Positions 18,167 to 25,941 of a stretch of DNA of 38,072 nucleotides are shown here, in pieces. Within the stretch, counting starts at the first letter, position 1, and each line of letters starts with the position of its first letter. The DNA is taken from positions 1-38,072 of the forward strand of contig JAAELU010000641.1 in NCBI GenBank assembly GCA_024226255.1, in the 5' to 3' direction. The stretch comes from a bacterium. GTDB taxonomy: Bacteria; Actinomycetota; Acidimicrobiia; Spongiisociales; UBA5794. The notes under the pieces are model-generated. The model had not been told where the DNA came from and did not search any database. It saw only the letters and a program-made list of their open reading frames with translations. Position numbers and translations under genes: made by a program.

Positions 18167-19393
18167 ATGGCGTCCATGATCGAACGAGCGGGCCAACGCT
18201 TCGCCGCCATCGGCATCGTCGACGCAGACGACGAGGATGAGCGGCTCCAGAAGACACTGCTGGTCGCTTCCTCGGCCATGATCAGTGCCTCGGCCGTGGT
18301 GTGGGGCTTGGTCTATTTGGCCCTCGGCCAGCCTCTGTCCGCATCCATCCCCCTGTCTTACGCCGTACTCTCAACGCTGAGCGTGGCGTTGTTTGCCCGA
18401 CTGCGTCGCTACAAACTCTTTAGACGGAGCCAGCTCGGGTTGACGCTGCTGCTGCCCTTCCTTCTCAGCCTGAGCCTCGGAGGTTTGGTGGCGTCGAGCG
18501 GCGTGGTGTTGTGGTCGCTGACTTGCCCGCTCGGTGCGCTGGTGTTCTCCGGGTACAAGGAAGCCCGCGCCTGGTTTCTCGCATTCGTCGTGATCGTCGG
18601 CGCTTCATTCCTGCTCGAACCGGTCGTATCGAACCGAGCCGGCCTCTCCGACTTTGTGGTCGTCGTCTTCATGGTGATGAATATCGCAGCCGTCTCGACA
18701 ATCGCTTTTGTTCTGCTCCAGTACTTCACGAGTCAGCGGGAAGCCGCCCAGGAGACGTCCGAAGCGCTGCTTCTCAATATCCTGCCGCGCTCGATCGCCC
18801 AGGTTCTGAAGCAGGGTCCCAAGACGATCGCCGAGCACTATGAAGGCGCCAGCGTCCTATTCGCCGACGTCGTCGACTTCACTCCGATGTCGGCGGACAT
18901 GTCCCCCGAAGATCTGGTGGAGTTACTCAACGACGTCTTCACATACTTCGACCAGGTGGCCGACGAGCTTGGAATCGAGAAGATCAAGACCATCGGAGAT
19001 TGTTACATGGCAGCGTCGGGCGTGCCAGAGCGGCGCGACGATCATGCCCATGTGCTCACCGACATGGCCCTCCGAGTCCGTCGCCACGTCGACACACATG
19101 ACTTTCTCGGCCGTTCCCTCGAGTTCCGGATTGGCATCAATTCCGGACCGCTGGTCGCCGGAGTAATCGGCACGCGCAAGTTCATCTACGACCTCTGGGG
19201 AGACGCCGTCAACACAGCTAGTCGGATGGAATCTCAGGGTGAACGAGGCATGATCCAGATCACTCGGGCGACATATGAGCTCATCAAAGATGACTATGTG
19301 TGCGAGCCCAAGGGCCGGGTACGAGTGAAAGGCAAAGGCGAAATGGACGTCTGGCATGTGACAGGGGCCCGTGTCTCGGAGCCCGTGTCGTGA
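18167..19393 (+). CDS. Membrane class III adenylate cyclase (Rv1625c-like)
   Basis: This is a 408-residue protein from the ATG at 18167; the frame extends to a TTG at 18020, but that extension is Ala/Pro/Arg-rich and unlike a cyclase N-terminus. Six transmembrane segments (about 31-52, 58-77, 90-107, 111-130, 136-150 and 163-186) are followed by a helical linker and a catalytic domain (about 225-400). The two metal aspartates are Asp234 and Asp278, the transition-state residues Asn349 and Arg353, and the base-selecting residues Lys272 and Asp342, which specify ATP. As in Rv1625c, two copies must dimerise to make the active sites. It makes cAMP from ATP at the membrane. PAS and MBL-fold genes follow. 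Confidence 0.93.
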   Translation: MASMIERAGQRFAAIGIVDADDEDERLQKTLLVASSAMISASAVVWGLVYLALGQPLSASIPLSYAVLSTLSVALFARLRRYKLFRRSQLGLTLLLPFLLSLSLGGLVASSGVVLWSLTCPLGALVFSGYKEARAWFLAFVVIVGASFLLEPVVSNRAGLSDFVVVVFMVMNIAAVSTIAFVLLQYFTSQREAAQETSEALLLNILPRSIAQVLKQGPKTIAEHYEGASVLFADVVDFTPMSADMSPEDLVELLNDVFTYFDQVADELGIEKIKTIGDCYMAASGVPERRDDHAHVLTDMALRVRRHVDTHDFLGRSLEFRIGINSGPLVAGVIGTRKFIYDLWGDAVNTASRMESQGERGMIQITRATYELIKDDYVCEPKGRVRVKGKGEMDVWHVTGARVSEPVS

Positions 19394-19459
19394 AGGTGTC
19401 AGAACGACCTGGATCACAGCACCGCAGCCGGGAACCCCATAGCATTGCATCGAGGAGAT

Positions 19460-19852
19460 ATGGCACAACAACCCGTTGAGATGATCCTGCTCAAGCAGTG
19501 GGCTGAGCATATGGCTAGTTCTGTGTGGCTGATGGATGCGGAAGGCAACCTGGTCTACTACAACGAGCCGGCCGAATCGATTCTCGGGCTTCGGTTCGAT
19601 GAGGCCGGCGAAATCAATGCCGCCCAGATTGCCGACCTCTTCCCTACGACGGCGCCAGACGGCAGCCCTGTGGATGGCGACGAGCTGCCTATCGTTCGCG
19701 CCTTGACCCACAACGAGCCGTCCCATGCGGAGCTTTGCATCCGAGACCGGATCGGCGAGTGGCACAACATCGAGGTAACCGCCTTGCCCCTGGTCGCCGC
19801 CAGTCATCGCAAGCTCGGCGCGATCGCCATCTTCTGGGAAGTTGACCGTTGA
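19460..19852 (+). CDS. Single PAS-domain protein
   Basis: This 130-residue protein is almost entirely one PAS domain: the typical start WLMDAEGNLVYYNEPAESIL (about residues 24-43), a long helical middle, and the paired C-terminal strands EWHNIEVTALPL and LGAIAIFWEV. There is no output domain. PAS modules bind small ligands or cofactors and mediate protein contacts, so this may be a sensor subunit for a partner. The ATG at 19460 has GAGGAG very close upstream; a TTG at 19445 would allow better spacing. It starts 66 bp after the cyclase, and its TGA stop overlaps the start of the MBL gene. Confidence 0.8.
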   Translation: MAQQPVEMILLKQWAEHMASSVWLMDAEGNLVYYNEPAESILGLRFDEAGEINAAQIADLFPTTAPDGSPVDGDELPIVRALTHNEPSHAELCIRDRIGEWHNIEVTALPLVAASHRKLGAIAIFWEVDR

Positions 19853-20679
19853 AAGCAACGCTCTGGGGCACCCGGGGATCATTGGCGCGATCGGGGCCCG
19901 AAACGCTGCGATACGGTGGCGATACCTCATCGGTCGAGGTGCGCGGTTCCGATGACAGCCTGATCGTGATCGATGCCGGCTCAGGCATCTTGCGTTTGGG
20001 CGAGAACATCGGAGATCCTCCGAGCAGGATCGACCTGCTCTTGAGCCACCTGCACATGGACCACATCCAAGGGCTCGGGTTCTTCACACCTTTGTATGCA
20101 CCCGATATCGAGGTGCACATCTGGGGCCCGGTCTCGGCCACTCAGGACTTGCGATCCCGGCTCACCCGCTACCTCTCCCCTCCCCTGTTTCCGGTCCGGC
20201 TCAGGGACCTGGCCAGCGTCGAAATCCACGACCTGCAGCCGGGCGTTCTCGAGCTGGGAGCCATCACTGTCACAGCCGAAATCGTCACCCATCCAGGCCA
20301 TACGATGGGCCTTCGGCTCGAGGACGAGGCCGGCGTGCTCACCTACATCTCAGATCACGAACCGGCCTTGGGAGTCACCGATTTCCCGCGGTCGGCCGAA
20401 TGGACCTCGGGCGCCGCGCTTGCGGAAGGCGCCAATGTTCTGATCCACGATGCCCAGTACACCGACGAGGAATACGAGGAGCGGGTCGGTTGGGGACACA
20501 GCAGCTTCAAACACGCAGTGGCATTTGCCGAGCTGGTTGGCGCAAAGAAGATGGTCACCTTTCATCACGACCCCAGTCACAGCGACGACTTCCTCGATCT
20601 GGTGACCGGATCACTGCGCAGCGATAGCGTCGAGATCGTTGGCGGCACCGTCGGGGCCGAGTTCGTCGTCGGCAGCTAG
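19849..20679 (+). CDS. MBL-fold metallo-hydrolase, possible phosphodiesterase
   Basis: This is a 276-residue metallo-beta-lactamase-fold enzyme. Metal ligands visible are HLHMDH (around 67-72), the His of VTHPGHT (about 147-152), the Asp of YISDHEP (about 168-172), and a late HHD (about 243-245). It begins with WGTRGS, the opening seen in PhnP/RNase Z/cAMP-phosphodiesterase-like members. The start is a TTG at 19849 that overlaps the TGA of the PAS gene, so translation is coupled. Co-occurrence with an adenylate cyclase suggests a cyclic-nucleotide phosphodiesterase; this is inference only. The stop codon lies within the left end of a palindromic element. Confidence 0.87.
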   Translation: MKATLWGTRGSLARSGPETLRYGGDTSSVEVRGSDDSLIVIDAGSGILRLGENIGDPPSRIDLLLSHLHMDHIQGLGFFTPLYAPDIEVHIWGPVSATQDLRSRLTRYLSPPLFPVRLRDLASVEIHDLQPGVLELGAITVTAEIVTHPGHTMGLRLEDEAGVLTYISDHEPALGVTDFPRSAEWTSGAALAEGANVLIHDAQYTDEEYEERVGWGHSSFKHAVAFAELVGAKKMVTFHHDPSHSDDFLDLVTGSLRSDSVEIVGGTVGAEFVVGS

Positions 20680-20842
20680 TGGTGTGTCGCTCAATTGGCG
20701 CCAGGGTAGCTCCGAGGCGTCGACGTCATCTGGCACAGCCTGACGACGAAGGCGCATCAGTAGATGCGTCGAGGAGAAAGGCGCAGTCAGGGGCGTCGAC
20801 GGCCGGAGATACACGGTGACTATTTGAGCGACACACCACTAG
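20676..20842. mobile_element. 167-bp palindromic MITE-like element
   Basis: The ends form a perfect 19-bp terminal inverted repeat: ctagtggtgtgtcgctcaa at 20676-20694 and its exact complement at 20824-20842. The interior continues as an imperfect palindrome (shared CTCCG and CGTCGACG blocks, CCTGAC/GTCAGG) down to a GCATC-AGTA-GATGC hairpin at the centre (20754-20767). There is no open frame. The outer CTAG at both ends could be a 4-bp target duplication, which fits the YTAR-type targets of IS5-group elements. It separates two convergent genes and includes the TAG stop of the MBL gene. Alternatively it acts simply as a long bidirectional terminator. Confidence 0.65.
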
Positions 20843-20846
20843 GTGG

Positions 20847-21467
20847 TCAGTCCACCCAGGTGTACCAACTCCCACTGAGCGACCGCAGTGCGACATGGCG
20901 CGCCCAATCGGCCACGTCCGGCGCACCAGGTCCGTCGGGAAGGTGGGCGAATCCGCCTGACGCCAGGAACCCACCGGCCGCAGTTGTGAACACCGCGGCA
21001 TCGCCAAACAATTCCACCTGATCGATCTGGTAGAGCCCGATCGGCTGTCTGTCCACTACCGCACCTATGGAGGCGTCTGTCGCCGCATCACTCAGGAAGG
21101 GCCGACTCAGAGTGAATCTCACGTGCAAGGGAATCGATACGAAGGAGATCACGACGGCCGCCAGGACCATCATCGGCGCATACAGGAAACGGCGGCTGCG
21201 GTGAACCGGTCCAAGTCGTCCCGCCATGGAATACCAGGCCAAAAAGACACCGCGCACGAACCACACCGCCGCCAGGCCCAGCCACATCAGAACGGCGATG
21301 GCCGCATAGCCGAAGTGAAACAGCGGGTAGGAAGCCGCCCATGCCAACGCCGCCGCGGCAGCGAGGACAAGACCGTTGAACACCTTGCCCGGGGGCTGGT
21401 GCAGGCCTAGCTTGCGACCGGGCGCGGGACGGACCGTTCGCGACCGGGGATTCGAATGTGGATCCAC
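20847..21467 (-). CDS. Conserved hypothetical membrane protein
   Basis: This is a 206-residue protein with a GTG start at 21467. Three hydrophobic segments occur at about 31-50, 55-75 and 96-113, followed by an external domain of about 90 residues that contains IGLYQIDQVELFGDAAVFTT and ends in WYTWVD. The combination of a small membrane anchor with an 'IGLY...GG-FL-GFA-LPDGP...W' tail recurs in actinobacterial proteins of unknown function, in my recollection. No catalytic motif is seen. It converges on the MBL gene across the palindromic element. Confidence 0.66.
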   Translation of the reverse strand: MDPHSNPRSRTVRPAPGRKLGLHQPPGKVFNGLVLAAAAALAWAASYPLFHFGYAAIAVLMWLGLAAVWFVRGVFLAWYSMAGRLGPVHRSRRFLYAPMMVLAAVVISFVSIPLHVRFTLSRPFLSDAATDASIGAVVDRQPIGLYQIDQVELFGDAAVFTTAAGGFLASGGFAHLPDGPGAPDVADWARHVALRSLSGSWYTWVD

Positions 21468-21511
21468 GACAGTGCAACGGATCGCATTGGCGGGTGGTTC
21501 CCGACGGCGCT

Positions 21512-22186
21512 CTAGCCCTCGGCTGCGCCCTGCTTGCGTAGCTCGTTGTAGGCCCTCACCATGGCGCTGACCTTCTCGCCATGACTGTCCTCACCGTCGA
21601 GATGGGTCGGGGACTCACCATTGAGCAACTTGTCGATGACCTCGGCCGAGTGGCCGCGACCTAAGCCGTTCCCATTGCCGTTGCCGCGCTCCATCGCAGT
21701 GGCAATGGCCGCCGCGGCCCGCTCCCGGCCTTTGAGCCTCTCCGCCTTGTCGGGTTTGCCGGACTTGCCGTTGTCGGTCTTGCCCGCGTCGCAGTCATCG
21801 GACTCGGCGTTGCCAGACTTGTCCGACTTCCCGTTGTTCGACTTGTTCGACTTGCCCTTCTTGTCCTTGCCTGACTTGCCGTTGTTCGACTTGTTCGACT
21901 TGCCCTTCTTGTCCTTGCCCGACTTGCCGCTGTTCGACTTGCACTCGGTGCCAGGGTCTTCATCACCAGGGTCGTCATCCCCAGGGTCTTCGTCACTCGG
22001 GTCAGGTGTCTGGGACTCAGCGCTGTCTGCACTGAAGTCCGCAGCCAGCTCAACGGCTTGGCGCGCAGTCTCCAGGGCACGCTCAACTCCCGTGGGTTCG
22101 GCGCTGTCCTGGGCCGATGCGGGCGCAGCCGTGGTGATGGCGAGAACCGCTCCAAGCATGAGAGTGAGAAGGCGTGTACGCCGCAT
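21512..22186 (-). CDS. Secreted low-complexity protein, acidic then Lys/Ser/Asn-rich
   Basis: This is a 224-residue protein from the ATG at 22186; the longer frame to 22273 would run into the neighbouring lipoprotein gene. A signal peptide (MRRTRLLTL... to ASAQ, about 1-25) is followed by a helical segment, an acidic run of D-P-S/G-D-[ED] units (about 60-80), then a strongly basic run of S-G-K-D-K-K-G-K-S-N-K units (about 85-145) and a more ordinary C-terminal helical part containing EVIDKLLNGESPTHL. The adjacent negative and positive blocks suggest an extended, self-associating or polyanion-binding cell-surface protein. No family recognised. Confidence 0.6.
   Translation of the reverse strand: MRRTRLLTLMLGAVLAITTAAPASAQDSAEPTGVERALETARQAVELAADFSADSAESQTPDPSDEDPGDDDPGDEDPGTECKSNSGKSGKDKKGKSNKSNNGKSGKDKKGKSNKSNNGKSDKSGNAESDDCDAGKTDNGKSGKPDKAERLKGRERAAAAIATAMERGNGNGNGLGRGHSAEVIDKLLNGESPTHLDGEDSHGEKVSAMVRAYNELRKQGAAEG
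21825..21941 (-). repeat. 48-bp tandem repeat (2.4 copies)
   Basis: Two full 48-bp units (21825-21872 and 21873-21920) differ at only about two positions, and a third partial copy continues to 21941. They encode 16-residue SGKDKKGK/SNKSNNGK units inside the secreted low-complexity protein. Such near-identical units are prone to copy-number change. Confidence 0.85.
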
Positions 22187-22233
22187 TGAGATCCCGTCGT
22201 TCGTGTCTAGTCGGCAATCGGCAAGAAGTCCGC

Positions 22234-22713
22234 TCACTCTGTAGCCCCGATCGTCGCTATATGGTGGGGACACAACGTGGCTAGTCCGGACCCGAGCACT
22301 GCCCCGGCCATGGTCAAGTCATCATCGGAGGCATCGTCCGGCGCTCCACCTGTAAGTGACTCGAGATAACGCCCGAGCACCTCTCCGGAGGTGATGCCGC
22401 CGTCTAGTTGGCTACAGAAGAGAGCGCCTGTCGCCAGGAAGATGTCAGGCGAAGCCAGCGCCGTTCCCTCGTAGGTTGTGCCTTCCAGCATGTGCTCGAT
22501 CACGGCCACGTATCCCACAAGATCGACATCGGCGACGGATGGAACAGGTGACCTGGTCGTGCCAGACATCTCTGACGGGAGGGCAGTCGAGGTCGGCGAG
22601 GCGTCACCGGGCGCAGCCACGCCGACGTCATCCTCGGGGAGAGGTTCGCCAGAAATACCCCCGCACGCGCTCAGAAGCACAATGGCACCTGCCAGGAACA
22701 CTCCGACCCTCAT
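22234..22713 (-). CDS. DUF732-like lipoprotein
   Basis: This is a 159-residue protein from the ATG at 22713 (upstream in-frame residues lack a signal peptide). The signal peptide ends in the lipobox LSAC, so it should be anchored to the membrane, followed by a Pro/Ser/Thr/Gly-rich linker. The C-terminal 85 residues have the mycobacterial DUF732 pattern: a helix, G-x-L-F-C, a second helix with the G-x-T/S-x-x-E/D-V-L motif, and a closing helix ending ATLCPHH. The two cysteines probably form a disulphide. The function of the family is unknown. The low-complexity protein starts 47 bp downstream. Confidence 0.65.
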   Translation of the reverse strand: MRVGVFLAGAIVLLSACGGISGEPLPEDDVGVAAPGDASPTSTALPSEMSGTTRSPVPSVADVDLVGYVAVIEHMLEGTTYEGTALASPDIFLATGALFCSQLDGGITSGEVLGRYLESLTGGAPDDASDDDLTMAGAVLGSGLATLCPHHIATIGATE

Positions 22714-22723
22714 CCGTATACAT

Positions 22724-22771
22724 CGGACGGACCCGTCCGCCGATTGAGCGACAAGTGGAACCATTTTCCAC
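22724..22771. promoter_or_regulatory. Two palindromes between divergent genes
   Basis: The 147-bp space between the divergent lipoprotein and TM0106 nuclease genes holds CGGACGG-AC-CCGTCCG (22724-22739) and GTGGAA-N5-TTCCAC (22755-22771). Both are perfect short inverted repeats and sit just upstream of the lipoprotein start, where an operator would be expected. No promoter hexamers were convincing. Confidence 0.25.
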
Positions 22772-22860
22772 GACGGAAACGTTCAGCTGTGGCTGCCGAC
22801 AAACAGAGTGACCGCAGAGTTCAGCCGCTTGCTGTCATACCCCTCCCCTACGCTGGCTGC

Positions 22861-24708
22861 ATGGCTACTCGATACGACTACTCCGCTATTGCGCCCCTCG
22901 GTTCGTATGCCGCCAAGCTGTGTCCAGTGCGGATCCAGCAAGACGTCTTGGGACCCGGGGAGCCGGTTCCAGTCACCGCCGATGCTCGGCTGCGGATGGA
23001 TCAGGGAATCGCCTTCGAGGAAGCTGTCGTTGAGCGGCTTGCAGAAATTGCGCGCCCGCAGTGGGTCTTTGTCGATGAGCAGAACCTCTCTGGTGACGAG
23101 GCCCGGGCTGCCACCGCAGCCGCCATCGCCGACCGAGCCCCTGTGATTGTCGGAGCGAACCTCGATGCCGACCTCGCCGAAAAGCGAGCAGGCAAGCCCG
23201 ACCTCCTTGTCTGGCACGGCGACGGCTACGTGCCCGTCGACGTGAAGCACCACATGACACTCGATGCATACGATCGGGGGCCTGCCGTCGTCACCTCCGA
23301 CCTGGCCGACCCAACACCTGCGGCCGCACTCGAGGATGTCACTTGGCAGCTGCGCAAGAGCAAGGCTGACGCACTCCAACTCGCCCACTACCGCCGGATG
23401 CTCGAAGCGACAGGTGACTCTGCCACCGAGCCGCGGGGTGGGATCATCGGCAAGGAAGGTCGCGTCGTTTGGTACCGGCTCGATGAGGATCTCTGGCAAA
23501 CACCCGCCAAATCGGACGGCAAGAAGGTGAAGAAGCGAACCACGATGGAGGTCTATGACTTCGAGTTCGACTTCCGCCGCGACATCGCCGCGGTCGCCCA
23601 CGATCATCTGGCCGGAGCCGACCGGCCCCTTGTCGTGGAGCCCATCTCGTGCAGCGAGTGCTCAACTTGCCCGTGGCGCGAGATCTGCAACCTCACCCTG
23701 CTCGCAGGTGCCGGCGACGCTTCGCTGTTGCCCGGTGTGGGCTACCGCCAATGGCGCGCGTTGCGAGAGATTGGTGTCACGGATCGGGCTCAGGTGGCCG
23801 CCCTCGACGCCGACACAGCCATGCTGCTGGCGTCTTCGGTGGACGTAGCCAAGTGGCTCGAAGACGCCGCTACCGCTGATCGCGAGACGCTCGTCGAAGA
23901 GCTGCGTCCTCGAGCCAAGAAACAGATCGAAACGCTCCAAGGCGCCGACCTACTCACCGCCGGCGATGTAGTTGACCGTCTCGACCCCGCAACGGCCGGC
24001 CTCGACAAATGGGCCGCCGCTGCGATCGTCAACGCCAAGGCCGCGACCGGCCCGGAACCCGTCTACAGACGGCCTCGTGGAAACATCGCCGTCCCTCGGG
24101 CCGACATCGAAATCGACGTCGACATGGAGAACACCAACGACGGGGTCTATCAGTGGGGCGTCTACGTCACTGATCGAGCCGCCACCGGTCTCGTTACTGA
24201 GGGCTACCAGGCCTTCATCACCTGGGACCCGATTACTCCGGAGAGTGAGCGGCGCTTGTTCGCCGAGTTCTGGAACTGGTTGCGCGAGGTCCGGACTACT
24301 GCCGACGACGCCGGCTACACGGTTGCCGCCTTCTGCTGGCATGAGAACGCCGAGAACACACAGATGATGCGCCTGACGGCGGCCAACGACAACCTAAGGG
24401 CTCAAGTGAAGGAGTTCATCGCGTCTGAGCAGTGGACCGACATGCGCAAGGTCTTCGAAGCCGGGTGGGTGACTGGTGGCTCCACCGGCTTGAAAACGAT
24501 CGCGCCCCTGGCCGGATTCGAGTGGGAGGTGGACGATCCGGGCGGCGGGATTTCGATGCTCTATCACGCCCAAGCCATCGACGTGGCCGACCCCGAGAGC
24601 ACCTCGGCGAGGCAGTGGCTCCTCGACTACAACCGCGGCGACGTTGAAGCCACCCTGGCGATCCGCGACTGGCTCGAGACTCACGGGGCAAGCTTTCCGG
24701 AAGTGTGA
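22861..24708 (+). CDS. TM0106-family RecB-like nuclease with RNase H-like exonuclease domain
   Basis: This is a 615-residue protein from the ATG at 22861 (the frame opens at 22744, but the extra 39 residues are not typical). Order of parts: a PD-(D/E)XK nuclease domain (about 1-290) with GKPDLLVW and VPVDVKHH as catalytic D...D-x-K; a Cas4/AddB-like iron-sulphur site made by an early Cys (KLCPV) and a late cluster CSECSTCPWREIC; a helix-hairpin-helix-like segment starting LLPGVGYRQW; and a DEDD/RNase H-like exonuclease domain (about 430-610) with IEIDVDMEN and a closing YNRGDVEATLAI. Such proteins probably process DNA ends in repair; the exact substrate is unknown. Confidence 0.88.
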   Translation: MATRYDYSAIAPLGSYAAKLCPVRIQQDVLGPGEPVPVTADARLRMDQGIAFEEAVVERLAEIARPQWVFVDEQNLSGDEARAATAAAIADRAPVIVGANLDADLAEKRAGKPDLLVWHGDGYVPVDVKHHMTLDAYDRGPAVVTSDLADPTPAAALEDVTWQLRKSKADALQLAHYRRMLEATGDSATEPRGGIIGKEGRVVWYRLDEDLWQTPAKSDGKKVKKRTTMEVYDFEFDFRRDIAAVAHDHLAGADRPLVVEPISCSECSTCPWREICNLTLLAGAGDASLLPGVGYRQWRALREIGVTDRAQVAALDADTAMLLASSVDVAKWLEDAATADRETLVEELRPRAKKQIETLQGADLLTAGDVVDRLDPATAGLDKWAAAAIVNAKAATGPEPVYRRPRGNIAVPRADIEIDVDMENTNDGVYQWGVYVTDRAATGLVTEGYQAFITWDPITPESERRLFAEFWNWLREVRTTADDAGYTVAAFCWHENAENTQMMRLTAANDNLRAQVKEFIASEQWTDMRKVFEAGWVTGGSTGLKTIAPLAGFEWEVDDPGGGISMLYHAQAIDVADPESTSARQWLLDYNRGDVEATLAIRDWLETHGASFPEV

Positions 24709-24764
24709 CGCAGGCGGGTGCATGCAAGACCAACCGGCGGTTCCCGCCATGCCACAATCGCTCC

Positions 24765-25802
24765 ATGAACCTCGAGCAGATCGCAACCCAGTTCCCACAC
24801 GCTGCCGGCTACCTCAACACCGCCAGCATCGGACTACCTCCGCAGCGAGCCGTCGACGCACTTCAGCTCGCGATCGACAAGTGGCAGACAGGCAAAGCCG
24901 AAGCGCCCGAGTACGACGCCGTTGTGACCGCCGCTCGAACGTCGTTCGCCTCGCTGCTCTCGGCACGAGTCGAAAACGTAGCGGTCGGCGCTCAGGTGTC
25001 GGCCCTGGTGGCCCTAGCGGCGACGTGCTTGCGTCCCGGATCACGTGTGCTCATCCCAGACGGCGAGTTCACGAGCGTCATCTTCCCATTCCTCGTCCGC
25101 GATGACCTCGGGCTCCGTGTCGAGTCGGTTCCCCTCATGCGGCTCGCTGATTCCATAGGAGCGGACACCGATCTGGTTGCATTCAGCTCGGTCCAATCAT
25201 CGAGCGGCGAGGTTGCCGATCTTGGTGCGATCGGAGCGGCAGCCGCTGCCAACGACGTGATCACCATGTGTGATGCCACCCAGTCGGCAGGTTGGCTTCC
25301 CATGAACGCGACCGACTACGACTTCGTGATCGCCGGTGCCTACAAGTGGCTGCTGAGCCCCCGTGGAACCGCCTTCATGACCGTCAGTGACACCGTTCTC
25401 GAAAGGACCCGTCCTCTATTTGCGGGTTGGTACTCCGGAGAGTCGGTGTGGGAGAGCATCTACGGCTTGCCACTGCGGCTCGCCCCCGACGCTCGGCGTC
25501 TCGACCTCTCGCCGGGCTGGCTCGCATGGGTAGGAACCGCACCCGCTCTGGAGGTGCTGACGCAGGTTGGGGTCGAGGCGATTCACAGCCACAACGTCGG
25601 CTTGGCCAATACCCTTCTTTCCGAGCTCGACCTGCCGCCTAGTAACTCCGCGATCGTATCGCTCGACCTCGACGCCACTTTCGACCAAGAGCGTCTCAGC
25701 GGCCTATCAACGGCCTACCGCGCCGGTCGCCTCCGGGTAGGCTTTCACTTGTACAACTCACTAGAGGACGTCGCCCGGATCGTGGCCGCCATCAAGGGCT
25801 GA
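24765..25802 (+). CDS. Class V aminotransferase-fold PLP enzyme
   Basis: This is a 345-residue protein from the ATG at 24765. It belongs to the cysteine desulfurase/isopenicillin N epimerase-like group: the YLNTASIGLPP opening (15-25), a PLP-binding aspartate-x-x-Gln in MCDATQSAG (about 168-176), and the Schiff-base lysine in GAYKWLLSPRG (about 189-199). The C-terminal domain ends with an Arg-Val-Gly-Phe-His strand. It is slightly shorter than typical cysteine desulfurases and lacks an evident catalytic Cys loop, so a different reaction (epimerase, kynureninase-like or selenocysteine lyase-like) is possible. It begins 57 bp after the nuclease gene. Confidence 0.86.
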   Translation: MNLEQIATQFPHAAGYLNTASIGLPPQRAVDALQLAIDKWQTGKAEAPEYDAVVTAARTSFASLLSARVENVAVGAQVSALVALAATCLRPGSRVLIPDGEFTSVIFPFLVRDDLGLRVESVPLMRLADSIGADTDLVAFSSVQSSSGEVADLGAIGAAAAANDVITMCDATQSAGWLPMNATDYDFVIAGAYKWLLSPRGTAFMTVSDTVLERTRPLFAGWYSGESVWESIYGLPLRLAPDARRLDLSPGWLAWVGTAPALEVLTQVGVEAIHSHNVGLANTLLSELDLPPSNSAIVSLDLDATFDQERLSGLSTAYRAGRLRVGFHLYNSLEDVARIVAAIKG

Positions 25803-25870
25803 GGCGGCGACGGAGTCCCGTTCGAGGCTTGCCGGAATTCACGTATCCGGTGCCTATGTCCTCATCCTGT

Positions 25871-25886
25871 TCGAGTAGCTACTCGA
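25871..25886. promoter_or_regulatory. 16-bp perfect palindrome upstream of the Hcp-like gene
   Basis: TCGAGTAGCTACTCGA has no spacer and is a perfect palindrome. It lies 55 bp before the GTG start of the Hcp-fold gene and 68 bp after the aminotransferase stop. It could be an operator for a dimeric repressor or a terminator-like hairpin for the upstream gene. Confidence 0.35.
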
Positions 25887-25941
25887 CGGCTATCAAGCGA
25901 AGGGTTGCGCGACACGCGGACCCATGGAGGAGGGAATCAAA

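Noticed and set aside
21825..21941. CRISPR-like direct repeats
   Set aside because: The repeats are contiguous, without spacers, and keep the reading frame of a secreted protein.
21621..22244. Leu/Pro/Ser-rich plus-strand frame across the 48-bp repeats
   Set aside because: It is the antisense reading of the Lys/Ser/Asn repeat and has no signal or start context.
22744..22753. TTGAGCGACA match to the end of the palindromic element
   Set aside because: Only 10 bp match and the rest of the terminal repeat is absent; probably chance.
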